Shown one piece after another: positions 1-7,794 of a DNA stretch of 29,281 nt; position 1 is the stretch's first letter, and the number at the start of each line of letters is the position of its first letter. The notes under the pieces were generated by a model that saw nothing but the letters and a program-made list of their open reading frames with translations, made no database searches and was not told where the DNA came from. Source of the DNA: SMAG-U1939 sp035763125 (lineage in GTDB: Bacteria; Chloroflexota; Ktedonobacteria; Ktedonobacterales; JADMIN01). The stretch is taken from positions 1 through 29,281 of the forward strand of contig DASUBU010000061.1 of NCBI GenBank assembly GCA_035763125.1, given 5' to 3'. Made by a program: the position numbers and the translations under genes.

Positions 1-504
1 GCCTTCCGCGACGAGGTGCTGACGCGCTTCCCCTACACCGACGAGGCGCGCGAGTGGCTCTCGTCGGCGATCGGCTTCGAGGTGGAAGACCTCACCAGCA
101 CGCGCGGCGGCGGATTTTGGTATCCCGATCAAAATAAGGTCTTCCTCTTCACCGCGCAATACGAGGCGGCGATCCATGAGCTGGCCCACGCCTGGTGGCA
201 TGACCGCCGCATTGGCCAGCAGGACGCGCTGATTGCGGCCACGATCCGGCTCTCGGAAGAGCCTGACCCGCGCTACAGCCGCATGCAGGGGTTAGCCTAT
301 GGCTACATTCACGGCATCGCGGAGCAGAACTGGCCCGGCATGCTGGTGGATCGCAACGACTGGGAGATGTACGCCGGCATGGCGAGCGGCATGATGGCCG
401 ATCTGCGCCTCGTCCCGCCGTATGTGCGAGACTTCTATGCGGGCATGTACCGGCTGCTGCCGGACGACGCTCCCTCGCCCGCCGCGCTCGCCCCGCACAA
501 CTGA
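1..504 (+). CDS. HELAH-motif (putative zinc metallopeptidase-like) protein, 5' end missing
   Basis: The reading frame is open from the first base of the window to the TGA at 502-504, so the gene most likely begins outside; an internal GTG at 16 is possible but has no convincing ribosome binding site in view. About 167 residues are visible. The only recognisable motif is HELAH followed by AWWH (codons from about 175), matching the HExxH zinc-binding signature of gluzincin-type metallopeptidases, with a Trp-rich stretch after it. The third zinc ligand cannot be assigned with confidence, and several acidic residues lie downstream. No membrane segment is visible in the fragment. The family was not recognised. 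HExxH also occurs by chance, so peptidase activity is an inference. It is followed 54 bp later, on the same strand, by a DUF5680-like gene. Confidence 0.6.
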   Translation, partial: AFRDEVLTRFPYTDEAREWLSSAIGFEVEDLTSTRGGGFWYPDQNKVFLFTAQYEAAIHELAHAWWHDRRIGQQDALIAATIRLSEEPDPRYSRMQGLAYGYIHGIAEQNWPGMLVDRNDWEMYAGMASGMMADLRLVPPYVRDFYAGMYRLLPDDAPSPAALAPHN

Positions 505-558
505 CCGTGTGCCGCTGAGAGCCGGCAGGCTTGGCCCCACCAGAAGCGAGCGACGACG

Positions 559-1044
559 ATGTGTCACGGCCTGCTGCCTGCCGACTGTCTGCCCTTCCTG
601 GTCGAAGCCAAGCGCGCGGCCTATGACTACCAGGGCAACGCAACCATGGCCGTCGAGCCGCTGCTGCCTGGCGCGCACCAGTTTGAGTACGCCGCCGGGC
701 CGTATCTCTACCGCGATATCTACGTCGGCATGGCGCGCTTCGCCGGCCAGGAGATGATCTACTTCGAGGACCGCCCGATCTGGTCCATGAGCTACGCCGG
801 CGGCGTCGTGCCGGCGCTGGCGCATCCCGACGAGGTGGCGCGCGTCTACGCCTTCCTGCGCGCCGCGCTCTGCCTCATGACACCGGATCGTCCGTTTCGC
901 GGGCCGGCGCTCTTTCGCGAGGGCGAGCTCGAATACCACGACGAGTGCACCGGCGAGCTCGAGGCCTTCCACGGCCACGAGACGATCCGCCACGCCGGCC
1001 GCACCGTCTACACGCTGCGCTACGGGGGCGGTGCGCTGCGCTGA
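559..1044 (+). CDS. DUF5680-type protein
   Basis: A 161-residue soluble protein without signal peptide or membrane helix. The order of motifs resembles DUF5680: an N-terminal FLVEAKRAAYDYQG segment (residues about 13-26), then a Y-x-D-x-Y-V-G-x-x-x-F-x-G-Q-E stretch (about 51-65), then a PIWSMSYAGG motif (about 72-81) that corresponds to the family's P-x-W-x-M-x-Y-x-G core. DUF5680 proteins have no established biochemical role; some carry an XRE-type DNA-binding domain, which is absent here. The ATG at 559 is chosen because coding-like sequence starts there; the ribosome binding site in front is weak (only GAAGCGAG). The gene lies 54 bp downstream of the HELAH-motif gene and converges on the glycosyltransferase, with 29 bp between the two stop codons. 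Confidence 0.7.
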   Translation: MCHGLLPADCLPFLVEAKRAAYDYQGNATMAVEPLLPGAHQFEYAAGPYLYRDIYVGMARFAGQEMIYFEDRPIWSMSYAGGVVPALAHPDEVARVYAFLRAALCLMTPDRPFRGPALFREGELEYHDECTGELEAFHGHETIRHAGRTVYTLRYGGGALR

Positions 1045-1073
1045 GGGCGACACGTACGACAACCGTGCTAGCG

Positions 1074-3149
1074 TCAATAGGGGTAATCCACGGCAAGGCC
1101 GGGAACGACGGTTGCTGGGTCCACCGTGCGGGCGGGCGTGATGACCGTCACGTTCGAGGTGGGGAGGTAGGCCAGGGTGTAGGGGATACCCTGCGCGTCA
1201 AGCTCTTGCGCCAGCAGCGGCCTGTTCCCCTGCCCAATCAAGATGAAGCTCGGCCGGTCGGTGGCGTTGACGGCCTCCAGCGTGCCAGGAGGGCGCCGCA
1301 GCCCGCCCAGCGCCACCTGGTCGTAGTAGTCGGCGCAGGTGGTGCGGCCGTCGGTCTCAAACGTGACGATGTTGCCGAGCCAGTGGTTGCACCAGGCAGC
1401 GGTGATATGGTGCGTGTCCAGATAGGTCAGCAGCGGCTGCATGTCGCCCGGCACGTGTGGGTAGTAGGGCGACTGGAAGGTTGCGGTGGCGTCGGTGGTG
1501 GCGTAGCTGCCGAGCTGCACCGCGCCGCCCAGCAGCAGCGTGGCGAGCGCCAACGTCCAGCCGAGACGCAGCGCACGCGGGGTGAGCGCGGGCCTACCGC
1601 GGTGCACGCGCAGCGCACTCCACGCGGCCGGCGCGGCGAAGAGCGCCAGCAGCAGGAACGGCTCGACCAGCGCCAGCGGCACCGCGTAGCGGCCGGCCCA
1701 ATCGCGCTGGCAGGGCTTGGTGGAGGCCCAGGCCGACGTGCCCAGGCAGAAGACCGCCGTCACCACGCCGGCATAGAGCAGCGGCAGCCCCACGCGCAGC
1801 GGCGTCGTCCGGCGAACGCGCACCAGCCAGGCGGCGCAGAGGATGCCCGCGACTGGCGGCAGCAGCAGGAGTACTCGCAGCGGCAGCAGCGCCAACGACT
1901 CCGCCGGCAGCCCGCCATCCAGCGCGCGTGGCGCCACGCACGAGAAGTAGCGCGCGGTGATCGCCGCACCCAGGAAGAGTCGCCCATGCTGCGCCGCCCC
2001 GCTCACCGTTGGGCTGACGCTTGGCTGGCTGACGTAGATCAGCAGGTTCTCCCCGCCGTGCGCCAGCGCATAGAGCCATGCCGGCAGCCCGCCGATCAGC
2101 AGTCCCGGCAGCAGCCCCAGCAGCGGTACGAGCGCGCCCCGGCGGGACCGCTCAGCGCTCAGCACGAACACGGGTGCCAGCGGTGAGGACGTTGCCGCCG
2201 CCCGCCGTACACCGCGCGCACGCTGCCGGTCGCTCAGCCGCGCCATCACCCGCCGCCACGTCCCCGGCGCGGCGCGCTCGATCACCGGCGGCAGCAGCCA
2301 CAGCGCGCAGGCTGCCAGCGCATAGCTCACCAGGGGATTGATCCAGACGCCCAGTCCGGCGAAGAAGCCAAGCACCGCCCAGCGCCGCGCCAGCTCGAAG
2401 GCTCCCGCGCTGGCTCGCAGCCGCTGCGCCAGCTCGACGGTGCAGAGCAGCAACGCCAGCGTCACGACGTACATCTCGATCTGGCCGCCCCAGGTGCGCA
2501 GCTCGGCCACGGCATCATAGAGCGGCGGCGCCGCTGCCACGAAAGCGGCCAGCCCCGCCAGCAACGCACTATTGCGCATCGGCCCGGCTCCGCCCGCATC
2601 CGCTGTAGCGGTTGCCAGATCCCCGTCTGGCAGCGCGGCATCTTCTCTCCCCCTTTCCTCATGGGAGAGCGGGACGGGGGGTGCGGTCAGCGCGCGCGCC
2701 AGTCGCCACGTCAGATAGACCAGCGCCAGCGAGAGCAGAATCGGCACCGCACGCAGTGCCCAGCTTGACGGCCCAAAGACACGAAAGAGCGCCGCGGCGA
2801 GATAGGCCTCCAGGCTGCCCATATAGGGCTGCGCATAGAAATAGGTCGGCAGCTCGCCGTGCAGGATGCGCTCCGCCTGGATGCCCACCAGCGCTTCGTC
2901 GCCGTCTATCATCGCCTGCGTGCGCACGACCAGAAAGAGCCGCGCCGCCAGCGCCACCATGGCAGCCAGCAGCAATGGCACGCGTGGATGGCGCTCCGTC
3001 CATATCGCGAGCCGACCCACCCACGACGAACCCTCGGACGTCGCACTGGGGAGGACATCGAACGGAGGCACCTTGCGCTGTGCTTCCTGCTCTGTGCCAG
3101 GGAGAGAGCCGGGAAGAGGAGTCCCTCCAGGCGCTGTTGTCTCCTGCAT
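1074..3149 (-). CDS. polytopic GT-C type glycosyltransferase (family 39/ArnT-like)
   Basis: A 691-residue membrane protein. After a soluble N-terminus of about 55 residues come a first helix (about 57-76) and an extracytoplasmic loop with DGDEALVG (82-89). That loop matches the acidic D-E loop of GT-C enzymes, which transfer sugars from lipid-phosphate donors. About ten further hydrophobic segments follow, then a C-terminal extracytoplasmic domain of roughly 170 residues. The substrate cannot be predicted. The frame extends upstream to 3233, but the ATG at 3149 is preferred: sequence above it is low-complexity and repeat-derived, and a GGGCAGG stretch lies a suitable distance in front. Residues about 157-190, between the early helices, look like an insertion built around a palindromic repeat. 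The gene follows the GDPD gene on the same strand with a 141-bp gap and may be co-transcribed with it. Confidence 0.85.
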   Translation of the reverse strand: MQETTAPGGTPLPGSLPGTEQEAQRKVPPFDVLPSATSEGSSWVGRLAIWTERHPRVPLLLAAMVALAARLFLVVRTQAMIDGDEALVGIQAERILHGELPTYFYAQPYMGSLEAYLAAALFRVFGPSSWALRAVPILLSLALVYLTWRLARALTAPPVPLSHEERGREDAALPDGDLATATADAGGAGPMRNSALLAGLAAFVAAAPPLYDAVAELRTWGGQIEMYVVTLALLLCTVELAQRLRASAGAFELARRWAVLGFFAGLGVWINPLVSYALAACALWLLPPVIERAAPGTWRRVMARLSDRQRARGVRRAAATSSPLAPVFVLSAERSRRGALVPLLGLLPGLLIGGLPAWLYALAHGGENLLIYVSQPSVSPTVSGAAQHGRLFLGAAITARYFSCVAPRALDGGLPAESLALLPLRVLLLLPPVAGILCAAWLVRVRRTTPLRVGLPLLYAGVVTAVFCLGTSAWASTKPCQRDWAGRYAVPLALVEPFLLLALFAAPAAWSALRVHRGRPALTPRALRLGWTLALATLLLGGAVQLGSYATTDATATFQSPYYPHVPGDMQPLLTYLDTHHITAAWCNHWLGNIVTFETDGRTTCADYYDQVALGGLRRPPGTLEAVNATDRPSFILIGQGNRPLLAQELDAQGIPYTLAYLPTSNVTVITPARTVDPATVVPGLAVDYPY
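2645..2669. repeat. palindromic (REP/MITE-like) element inside the glycosyltransferase gene
   Basis: CTCTCCC at 2645-2651 is perfectly complementary to GGGAGAG at 2663-2669, with an 11-base loop. On the coding (-) strand this region encodes PLSHEERGRED, an abrupt hydrophilic insert between membrane helices. Short palindromes of this CTCTCCC...GGGAGAG type are common dispersed elements in GC-rich bacteria and are sometimes tolerated in frame. No second full copy was found in this window, so the dispersed nature is inferred. Confidence 0.5.
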
Positions 3150-3159
3150 ACCTATGCCT

Positions 3160-3200
3160 GCCCTGTGTCTGCACCATGCCAGCCCTGTGCTGGCCCTGTG
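3160..3200. repeat. phased direct repeats GCCCTGTG x3
   Basis: GCCCTGTG occurs at 3160-3167, 3182-3189 and 3193-3200, i.e. at spacings of 22 and 11 bp. On the (-) strand the unit is CACAGGGC, and two copies are followed by a further matching GGCAT block, giving an approximate 22-bp direct repeat. The array ends about 10 bp upstream of the glycosyltransferase start codon. Eleven-bp phasing places the copies on one face of the helix, as in tandem response-regulator sites, but it could equally be degenerate simple repeat. Confidence 0.5.
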
Positions 3201-3290
3201 CCGACCGCGCTCTCGCGGTGCGCCGCGCCACACCTCAATCCGGCCAGTCGCCGCGAGTATAGCACGCGCCGCTCAGGCCCGCCACGCGCC

Positions 3291-4166
3291 TCACCCGGAT
3301 GCCGCCTCGCTATCCAGTCCCGCGGCGCCACCCGGGCGACCGAGTGCCTGGGCCAGCAGATCAGGCCGGTCCGACATCAGCCCATCCACGCCCCAGGCCA
3401 GCAGGCGATCCATGTCGGCGCGCGCGTCCACCGTCCAGACGTGCAGGTCCAGCCCAAGGCGGTGGGCTGCCGCGATCACGCGCGGCGAGACCACCCGCAC
3501 TCCACGCCACGTCTCCGGCACTTGCAGCGCGTCATACGGCGGCCGCAGCACCCGCGCCACCCCCGCCCATGCCGCGAACAAGAAGAAACGAATCTCGCGC
3601 TCGCTGGCCGAGGTCGCCACCCGTCCCGCCGAAATCTGGCGGAAGCGCACGATCGGCTCGTGCAGATCTCCGCTCGCCACCAGCACACGCTCCTCGGCGT
3701 GCTGCTCCTGGATCAGCGCCCACAGCCGGCGCTCGCGCTCGGGTGTACTCTCCTTGAGGTCTATGTTCACGCGCAGCGTGGGATAGCGCACGAAGACCTC
3801 GCGCAGTGTCGGGATGATCAGTCCCTGGCCGCGAAAGGGGAAACTCGCGCCGTCATCGGGCGTGAAACGATAGCCGGCATCCAGCCGTCGCAGCTCGCCC
3901 AGTGTGTAGGCGGAGACGGGGCCGGCGCCGCTGGTGGTGCGATCCACTGTCGTGTCGTGGATCACCACAAGCTCGCCATCGCTTGTCATCTGGATGTCAA
4001 GCTCTAGCGCATCGGCACCCAACGCCACACCTCGATCGAAGGCGGCGAGTGTGTTCTCAGGGGCCAGCAGCGCCCCCCCGCGATGCGCGAAGAAGAGCGG
4101 ACGCTCATGCGAGGTATAGGCCCGACGCTCCCGACGCTCCCTACGGGCCCGTGCGCTGTCTGTCAT
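3291..4166 (-). CDS. glycerophosphodiester phosphodiesterase (GDPD)
   Basis: A 291-residue protein of the GDPD family, which hydrolyses glycerophosphodiesters to glycerol 3-phosphate and an alcohol. The family signature is intact: FFAHRGG (H28, R29), APENT (E37), ALELDIQMTSDGELVVIHD (E55, D57, H70, D71), which supply the metal-binding and acid-base residues of the TIM barrel. The later barrel strands include VNIDLKE and the C-terminal LHVWTVD and GVDGLMSDRP motifs. There is no signal peptide, so it should act in the cytoplasm. The ATG at 4166 is chosen because a GGGGGGAG stretch lies directly in front; in-frame ATGs at 4178 and 4184 are alternatives. It is divergent from the GT4 gene, sharing a 191-bp intergenic region, and precedes the membrane glycosyltransferase on the same strand. 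Phospholipid turnover or phosphate scavenging is the likely role. Confidence 0.93.
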   Translation of the reverse strand: MTDSARARRERRERRAYTSHERPLFFAHRGGALLAPENTLAAFDRGVALGADALELDIQMTSDGELVVIHDTTVDRTTSGAGPVSAYTLGELRRLDAGYRFTPDDGASFPFRGQGLIIPTLREVFVRYPTLRVNIDLKESTPERERRLWALIQEQHAEERVLVASGDLHEPIVRFRQISAGRVATSASEREIRFFLFAAWAGVARVLRPPYDALQVPETWRGVRVVSPRVIAAAHRLGLDLHVWTVDARADMDRLLAWGVDGLMSDRPDLLAQALGRPGGAAGLDSEAASG

Positions 4167-4357
4167 CGCTCCCCCCATTTCCATTGCGGTGCGGCCCCCG
4201 TTTGATACACACTATATGGTGCGCCATCCGCGTGATGCGGCCCAATTCCTGCGGAAAGTGATGGGGGCCGGCTTCGCTGCCTGGATGGCATTGGGAGAAA
4301 CCGGAGGGCCGAAGGACGCCTGGGCCGGGGCCGAGACCAATAGGGAGAGAGAATGCC

Positions 4358-5527
4358 ATGCGTATCGCACAGATCGTCCCCTTACACGTCTCCGTTCCAC
4401 CATCTAAATACGGCGGCACCGAGCGTGTAGTCCACAATCTGACGGAGGCGCTCGTCGAAGACGGCCACGAGGTAACGCTGTTTGCCACTGCCGACTCCCA
4501 GACCAGCGCCCGGCTCGTGCCTATGCTGGAGCGGGGCATCTACTTCGATGCAGCGGTAGACGCCACAGCGCACCATATGGCGATGCTCGAGCACGTCTAC
4601 AGCCGGGCACACCAGTTCGACGTGATCCACTCTCACCTCGATTATGTGACGCTTCCCTATATCCATCACACGCAGACGCCCACTGTCATCACGCTGCACG
4701 GCCGGCTCGACGCGTCCGAGCACCAGCGTGTCTTCCACGCCAGCCCTGGGGCGAACTACGTCTCGATCAGCGATAGTCAGCGCCGTGATCTGCCCGACAT
4801 CAACTACATCGCTACCATCCACCACGGTGTTGACGTGGCAAGCTTCCCGTTTTCGCGAACCCATGGCCAGTATCTAGCATTCGTCGGGCGCATGTCGCCC
4901 GAGAAGCGGCCCGATCTTGCTATTGAGGTGGCGTGCCGGGTAGGCATCCCCCTCAAGATCGCCGCCAAGATTGACGATAAGGAGCGTCCCTACTTCAAGA
5001 GCAGGATCAAGCCACTGCTGAAGGAGTGCCGCGAGTGGGTCGAGTTTGTCGGCGAGGTGGATGAAGAGGGCAAACGCGAGCTGATGCGCAACGCACTGGC
5101 GCTGCTGATGCCCATAGACTGGCCCGAGCCGTTCGGGATGGTCTTCATCGAGGCCCTGGCCTGCGGCACGCCGGTCATCACACGACCCTGCGGATCGGCA
5201 CCAGAACTGCTGAAAGATAACGTGACAGGCTATATTGCCTCAACCGCCGACGAGCTTGTCGCGGCGGTGCGCCGCGTCCATCGCATCTCGCGGACTGCCT
5301 GTCGCCAGTGGGCGGAGGAGCGATTTGACAGAAGGCGGATGGCAGCGGATTATGAGCGGGTGTACCTGAAGCTGCTGCGGTCGCGCACTGGCGATCGCCG
5401 GCCGGTCTACTCGATGCCGCGCACCGCTGCCGCAGCCCGCTCGGCCGGCATCCACCCGGCGCCGGATGCTATGACGCCCGCCGCGCAGCACGATGATGGA
5501 AAGATGGAGAGTGTAGTCCTTCCGTGA
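4358..5527 (+). CDS. glycosyltransferase family 4 protein
   Basis: A 389-residue GT-B fold glycosyltransferase. The N-terminal domain starts MRIAQIVP and has the PPSKYGGTERVV glycine-rich loop (residues about 14-25) typical of GT4 retaining enzymes using nucleotide-sugar donors. The C-terminal donor domain has VGRMSPEKRPD (about 169-179) and the E-x7-E element in EPFGMVFIEALACGTPVI (about 251-268). The last 35 or so residues are an Ala/Pro-rich tail of unclear value. The start is supported by AGGGAGAGA about 6 bases ahead. The stop overlaps the start of the debranching-enzyme gene as TGATG, so the two are probably translationally coupled. This pairing suggests a role in alpha-glucan or compatible-solute metabolism, but the acceptor and donor cannot be read from the sequence. 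Confidence 0.92.
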   Translation: MRIAQIVPLHVSVPPSKYGGTERVVHNLTEALVEDGHEVTLFATADSQTSARLVPMLERGIYFDAAVDATAHHMAMLEHVYSRAHQFDVIHSHLDYVTLPYIHHTQTPTVITLHGRLDASEHQRVFHASPGANYVSISDSQRRDLPDINYIATIHHGVDVASFPFSRTHGQYLAFVGRMSPEKRPDLAIEVACRVGIPLKIAAKIDDKERPYFKSRIKPLLKECREWVEFVGEVDEEGKRELMRNALALLMPIDWPEPFGMVFIEALACGTPVITRPCGSAPELLKDNVTGYIASTADELVAAVRRVHRISRTACRQWAEERFDRRRMAADYERVYLKLLRSRTGDRRPVYSMPRTAAAARSAGIHPAPDAMTPAAQHDDGKMESVVLP

Positions 5528-7692
5528 TGAACAACCCGCCGATGGGGCCGGATGCGTCCGATCAGGCCGACCTGTATGTGCTCCACGGGTCGGCCAGCAT
5601 CAGCGTCGAGAAGATCACACTCAAGCACGGCGATGCCTTTCTGGTGGCCGACGCGCGCGGCGACCTGCCGGAGTCCGAGCAGGAGACCGGCCTGTATTGG
5701 CACGGCACGCGCTTCCTGCGCACCTGCGACGTCTTCCTGACTGGCCAACCGCTCATCCCGCTCTCGCACTCCATCTCGGACGAAGCGGGTACCTGCCAGA
5801 TTGATCTCACCAATCCCTTTCTGCGGGTGGGCAAGGAGATCGTCTACCAGGGCAGCATCCACGTGCGCAGGCTGCTCGTTCTGCGCGGGCACGAGCTGAC
5901 GCAGTGGCTGATCCTGACCAGCTTTCACGAGGCGCCGATCTCGGTTAAGCTCGGCCTCAAGCTTGGCGCCGATTTCCGCGATATCTTCGAGGTTCGCGGG
6001 CTGCAGCGCGAGCGGCGCGGACAGTCGCACCCACCGCGGATCAACCGCGAGGGCGTCACGCTCAGCTATCTTGGCCTAGATAACATCACCCGCGAGACGG
6101 AGCTCGCCTTCTCACCCCCGGCAGCGCAGGCCGTCATGCAGGGGCTGTTCTGGGATGTGCATCTCGAACACGACAAGCCGGTGGAGGTGCGCATCACCAC
6201 ACGGCTCTCCACGATTGGCGAGAAGCCGGTCGAGCTGGAGCGTGTCAACTCTGTGCCCCACGGCCAGCTGCCCCACGGCGAGAACCTGCCGACGCTGCAC
6301 TCCAATAACGTGTTCTTCAACAGCCTGCTAACGCGTGGCATGCACGACCTGGAAATGATGGCGGCACAGACTGCACACGGCCTCTACCCCTATGCCGGCA
6401 TCCCTTGGTATGTCTGTCCCTTCGGCCGTGACGCGCTGATCACCGGCATCGAGTTTCTGCCGTGGTTTCCGCAGATTGCCCGCGGCACGCTCAGCTTCCT
6501 GGCCGCCTACCAGGGCACCAAGGTCGTTGACTTCACCGAGGAGGAGCCGGGGCGCATTCTGCACGAGTATCGCACTGGCGAGATGGCCAACTGCCGCGAG
6601 ATCCCGTTCATCCCCTACTATGGGACGGTGGACGCCAACCCCTTGTTCTTGATCCTGCTGGAGCACTACGTCCGCTGGACGAACGATCTGGACTTCCTGC
6701 GCCAGCTCTGGCCCAACGCGCAGGCTGCTGTGAAGTGGATGCAGACGTATGGCGATCTTGACCGCGACGGCTTCCTCGAATACTCAAAGATGTCGGAAAA
6801 GGGGCTGGTCAACCAGGGCTGGAAGGATTCCTGGGACGCCGTCTCGTATGCCGATGGCGGGCTCGTCCGGCCGCCGGTCGCGCTCTGTGAGGTGCAGGGC
6901 TACGCCTACGCCGCCTACCTCGCGATGGCCTATCTTGCCGAGCGGCTCGGTTACAGCGATGAGGTCGCCGGCTGGCAGCGAACGGCCGAGGAGCTCCAGC
7001 GCAAGTTCCTCGCATACTTTTGGTGGCCCGAAGAAGACTGCTTCTATCTCGCGCTCGACGGTGAGAAACGCCCCTGCGATGTGGTCAGCTCGAATGCCGG
7101 TCAGTGCCTGTGGACCGGCATCGTGCCGGAGGATCGCGCCCACGCGCTGATCAGCCGCATCATGCGCGAAGACATGTACACCGAGTGGGGCATCCGCACG
7201 CTCTCTACCCATGCCCAGCGCTACAACCCGATGAGCTATCACAACGGCTCGGTCTGGCCGCACGATACGGGGTTGGTCGCCGCCGGCTTTGCGCGCTACG
7301 GCCGCAAGCGCGAGGCTGGTGAGCTGCTGGGCAATCTCTTCGGCGTCAGTCTGCATTATCCAGGGGCACGTCTGCCGGAGCTTTTCTGCGGCTTCTCGCG
7401 CATCAGCGGCTACGGGCCGACGCGCTATCCGGTGGCCTGCGCGCCGCAGTCGTGGGCTGGCGGCGCACCGTTCCTGATGCTTTCGGCGGTGCTGGGTTTC
7501 GCGCCCGAGGCCGAGCACCAGCGACTGACGCTGCGCGCGCCAGAGCTGCCGGCGTGGATGGATTCGCTTGCCCTACGGCGCGTGCGGCTGGGTCAGCAGC
7601 AGCTGAGCCTGCGCTTCGAGCGCTCGGCCGGCGGGACGAACGTCGTGCTGACCGGCGAGAGCGAGATCGAGGTACACGTCGTCCCGCAGTAG
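5527..7692 (+). CDS. amylo-alpha-1,6-glucosidase / glycogen debranching-type enzyme
   Basis: A 721-residue soluble protein with the two-part architecture of bacterial glycogen-debranching-like proteins. An N-terminal beta-rich domain (about residues 15-210, with GLYWHGTRFL near 55-65) is followed by an (alpha/alpha)6 catalytic domain. Family motifs in the catalytic part are IPWYVCPFGRDALITG (about 292-307), NQGWKDSWDAV (about 429-439) and NGSVWPHDTG (about 573-582). The family removes alpha-1,6 branch glucose from glucans. Some relatives act on other glucosides, so glycogen is the likely rather than proven substrate. The ATG at 5527 is preferred; a GTG at 5524 immediately before it is an alternative. 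Start and upstream stop overlap as TGATG, and no strong ribosome binding site is close, which fits translational coupling to the GT4 gene. Confidence 0.9.
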   Translation: MNNPPMGPDASDQADLYVLHGSASISVEKITLKHGDAFLVADARGDLPESEQETGLYWHGTRFLRTCDVFLTGQPLIPLSHSISDEAGTCQIDLTNPFLRVGKEIVYQGSIHVRRLLVLRGHELTQWLILTSFHEAPISVKLGLKLGADFRDIFEVRGLQRERRGQSHPPRINREGVTLSYLGLDNITRETELAFSPPAAQAVMQGLFWDVHLEHDKPVEVRITTRLSTIGEKPVELERVNSVPHGQLPHGENLPTLHSNNVFFNSLLTRGMHDLEMMAAQTAHGLYPYAGIPWYVCPFGRDALITGIEFLPWFPQIARGTLSFLAAYQGTKVVDFTEEEPGRILHEYRTGEMANCREIPFIPYYGTVDANPLFLILLEHYVRWTNDLDFLRQLWPNAQAAVKWMQTYGDLDRDGFLEYSKMSEKGLVNQGWKDSWDAVSYADGGLVRPPVALCEVQGYAYAAYLAMAYLAERLGYSDEVAGWQRTAEELQRKFLAYFWWPEEDCFYLALDGEKRPCDVVSSNAGQCLWTGIVPEDRAHALISRIMREDMYTEWGIRTLSTHAQRYNPMSYHNGSVWPHDTGLVAAGFARYGRKREAGELLGNLFGVSLHYPGARLPELFCGFSRISGYGPTRYPVACAPQSWAGGAPFLMLSAVLGFAPEAEHQRLTLRAPELPAWMDSLALRRVRLGQQQLSLRFERSAGGTNVVLTGESEIEVHVVPQ

Positions 7693-7721
7693 CAGTGCAT
7701 TCCCCCGAATCTCCCGCTACG

Positions 7722-7750
7722 TTGCCCTACCGCGCCCTGCTGCGTATACT
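7722..7750 (+). promoter_or_regulatory. sigma-70-type promoter for the protein kinase gene
   Basis: TTGCCC at 7722-7727, a 17-base spacer, and TATACT at 7745-7750. The expected start of transcription is about 35-40 bases before the kinase ATG at 7795, so the kinase can be transcribed independently of the debranching-enzyme gene that ends at 7692. Confidence 0.6.
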
Positions 7751-7794
7751 GGGTGGACCGAGATTACGCCGCAGGGGAGAGGGAAGCGCGCACT

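Noticed and set aside
945..2186. Long (+) frame of 413 codons antisense to the glycosyltransferase
   Set aside because: Translation is dominated by Arg, Gln, Pro and Ala with no fold-like pattern; it is the mirror of a GC-rich membrane-protein gene with clear family motifs.
4189..4407. 72-codon (+) frame starting in the GDPD/GT4 divergent region
   Set aside because: No ribosome binding site, third-position GC lower than in the real genes, and it runs into the GT4 start in another frame.
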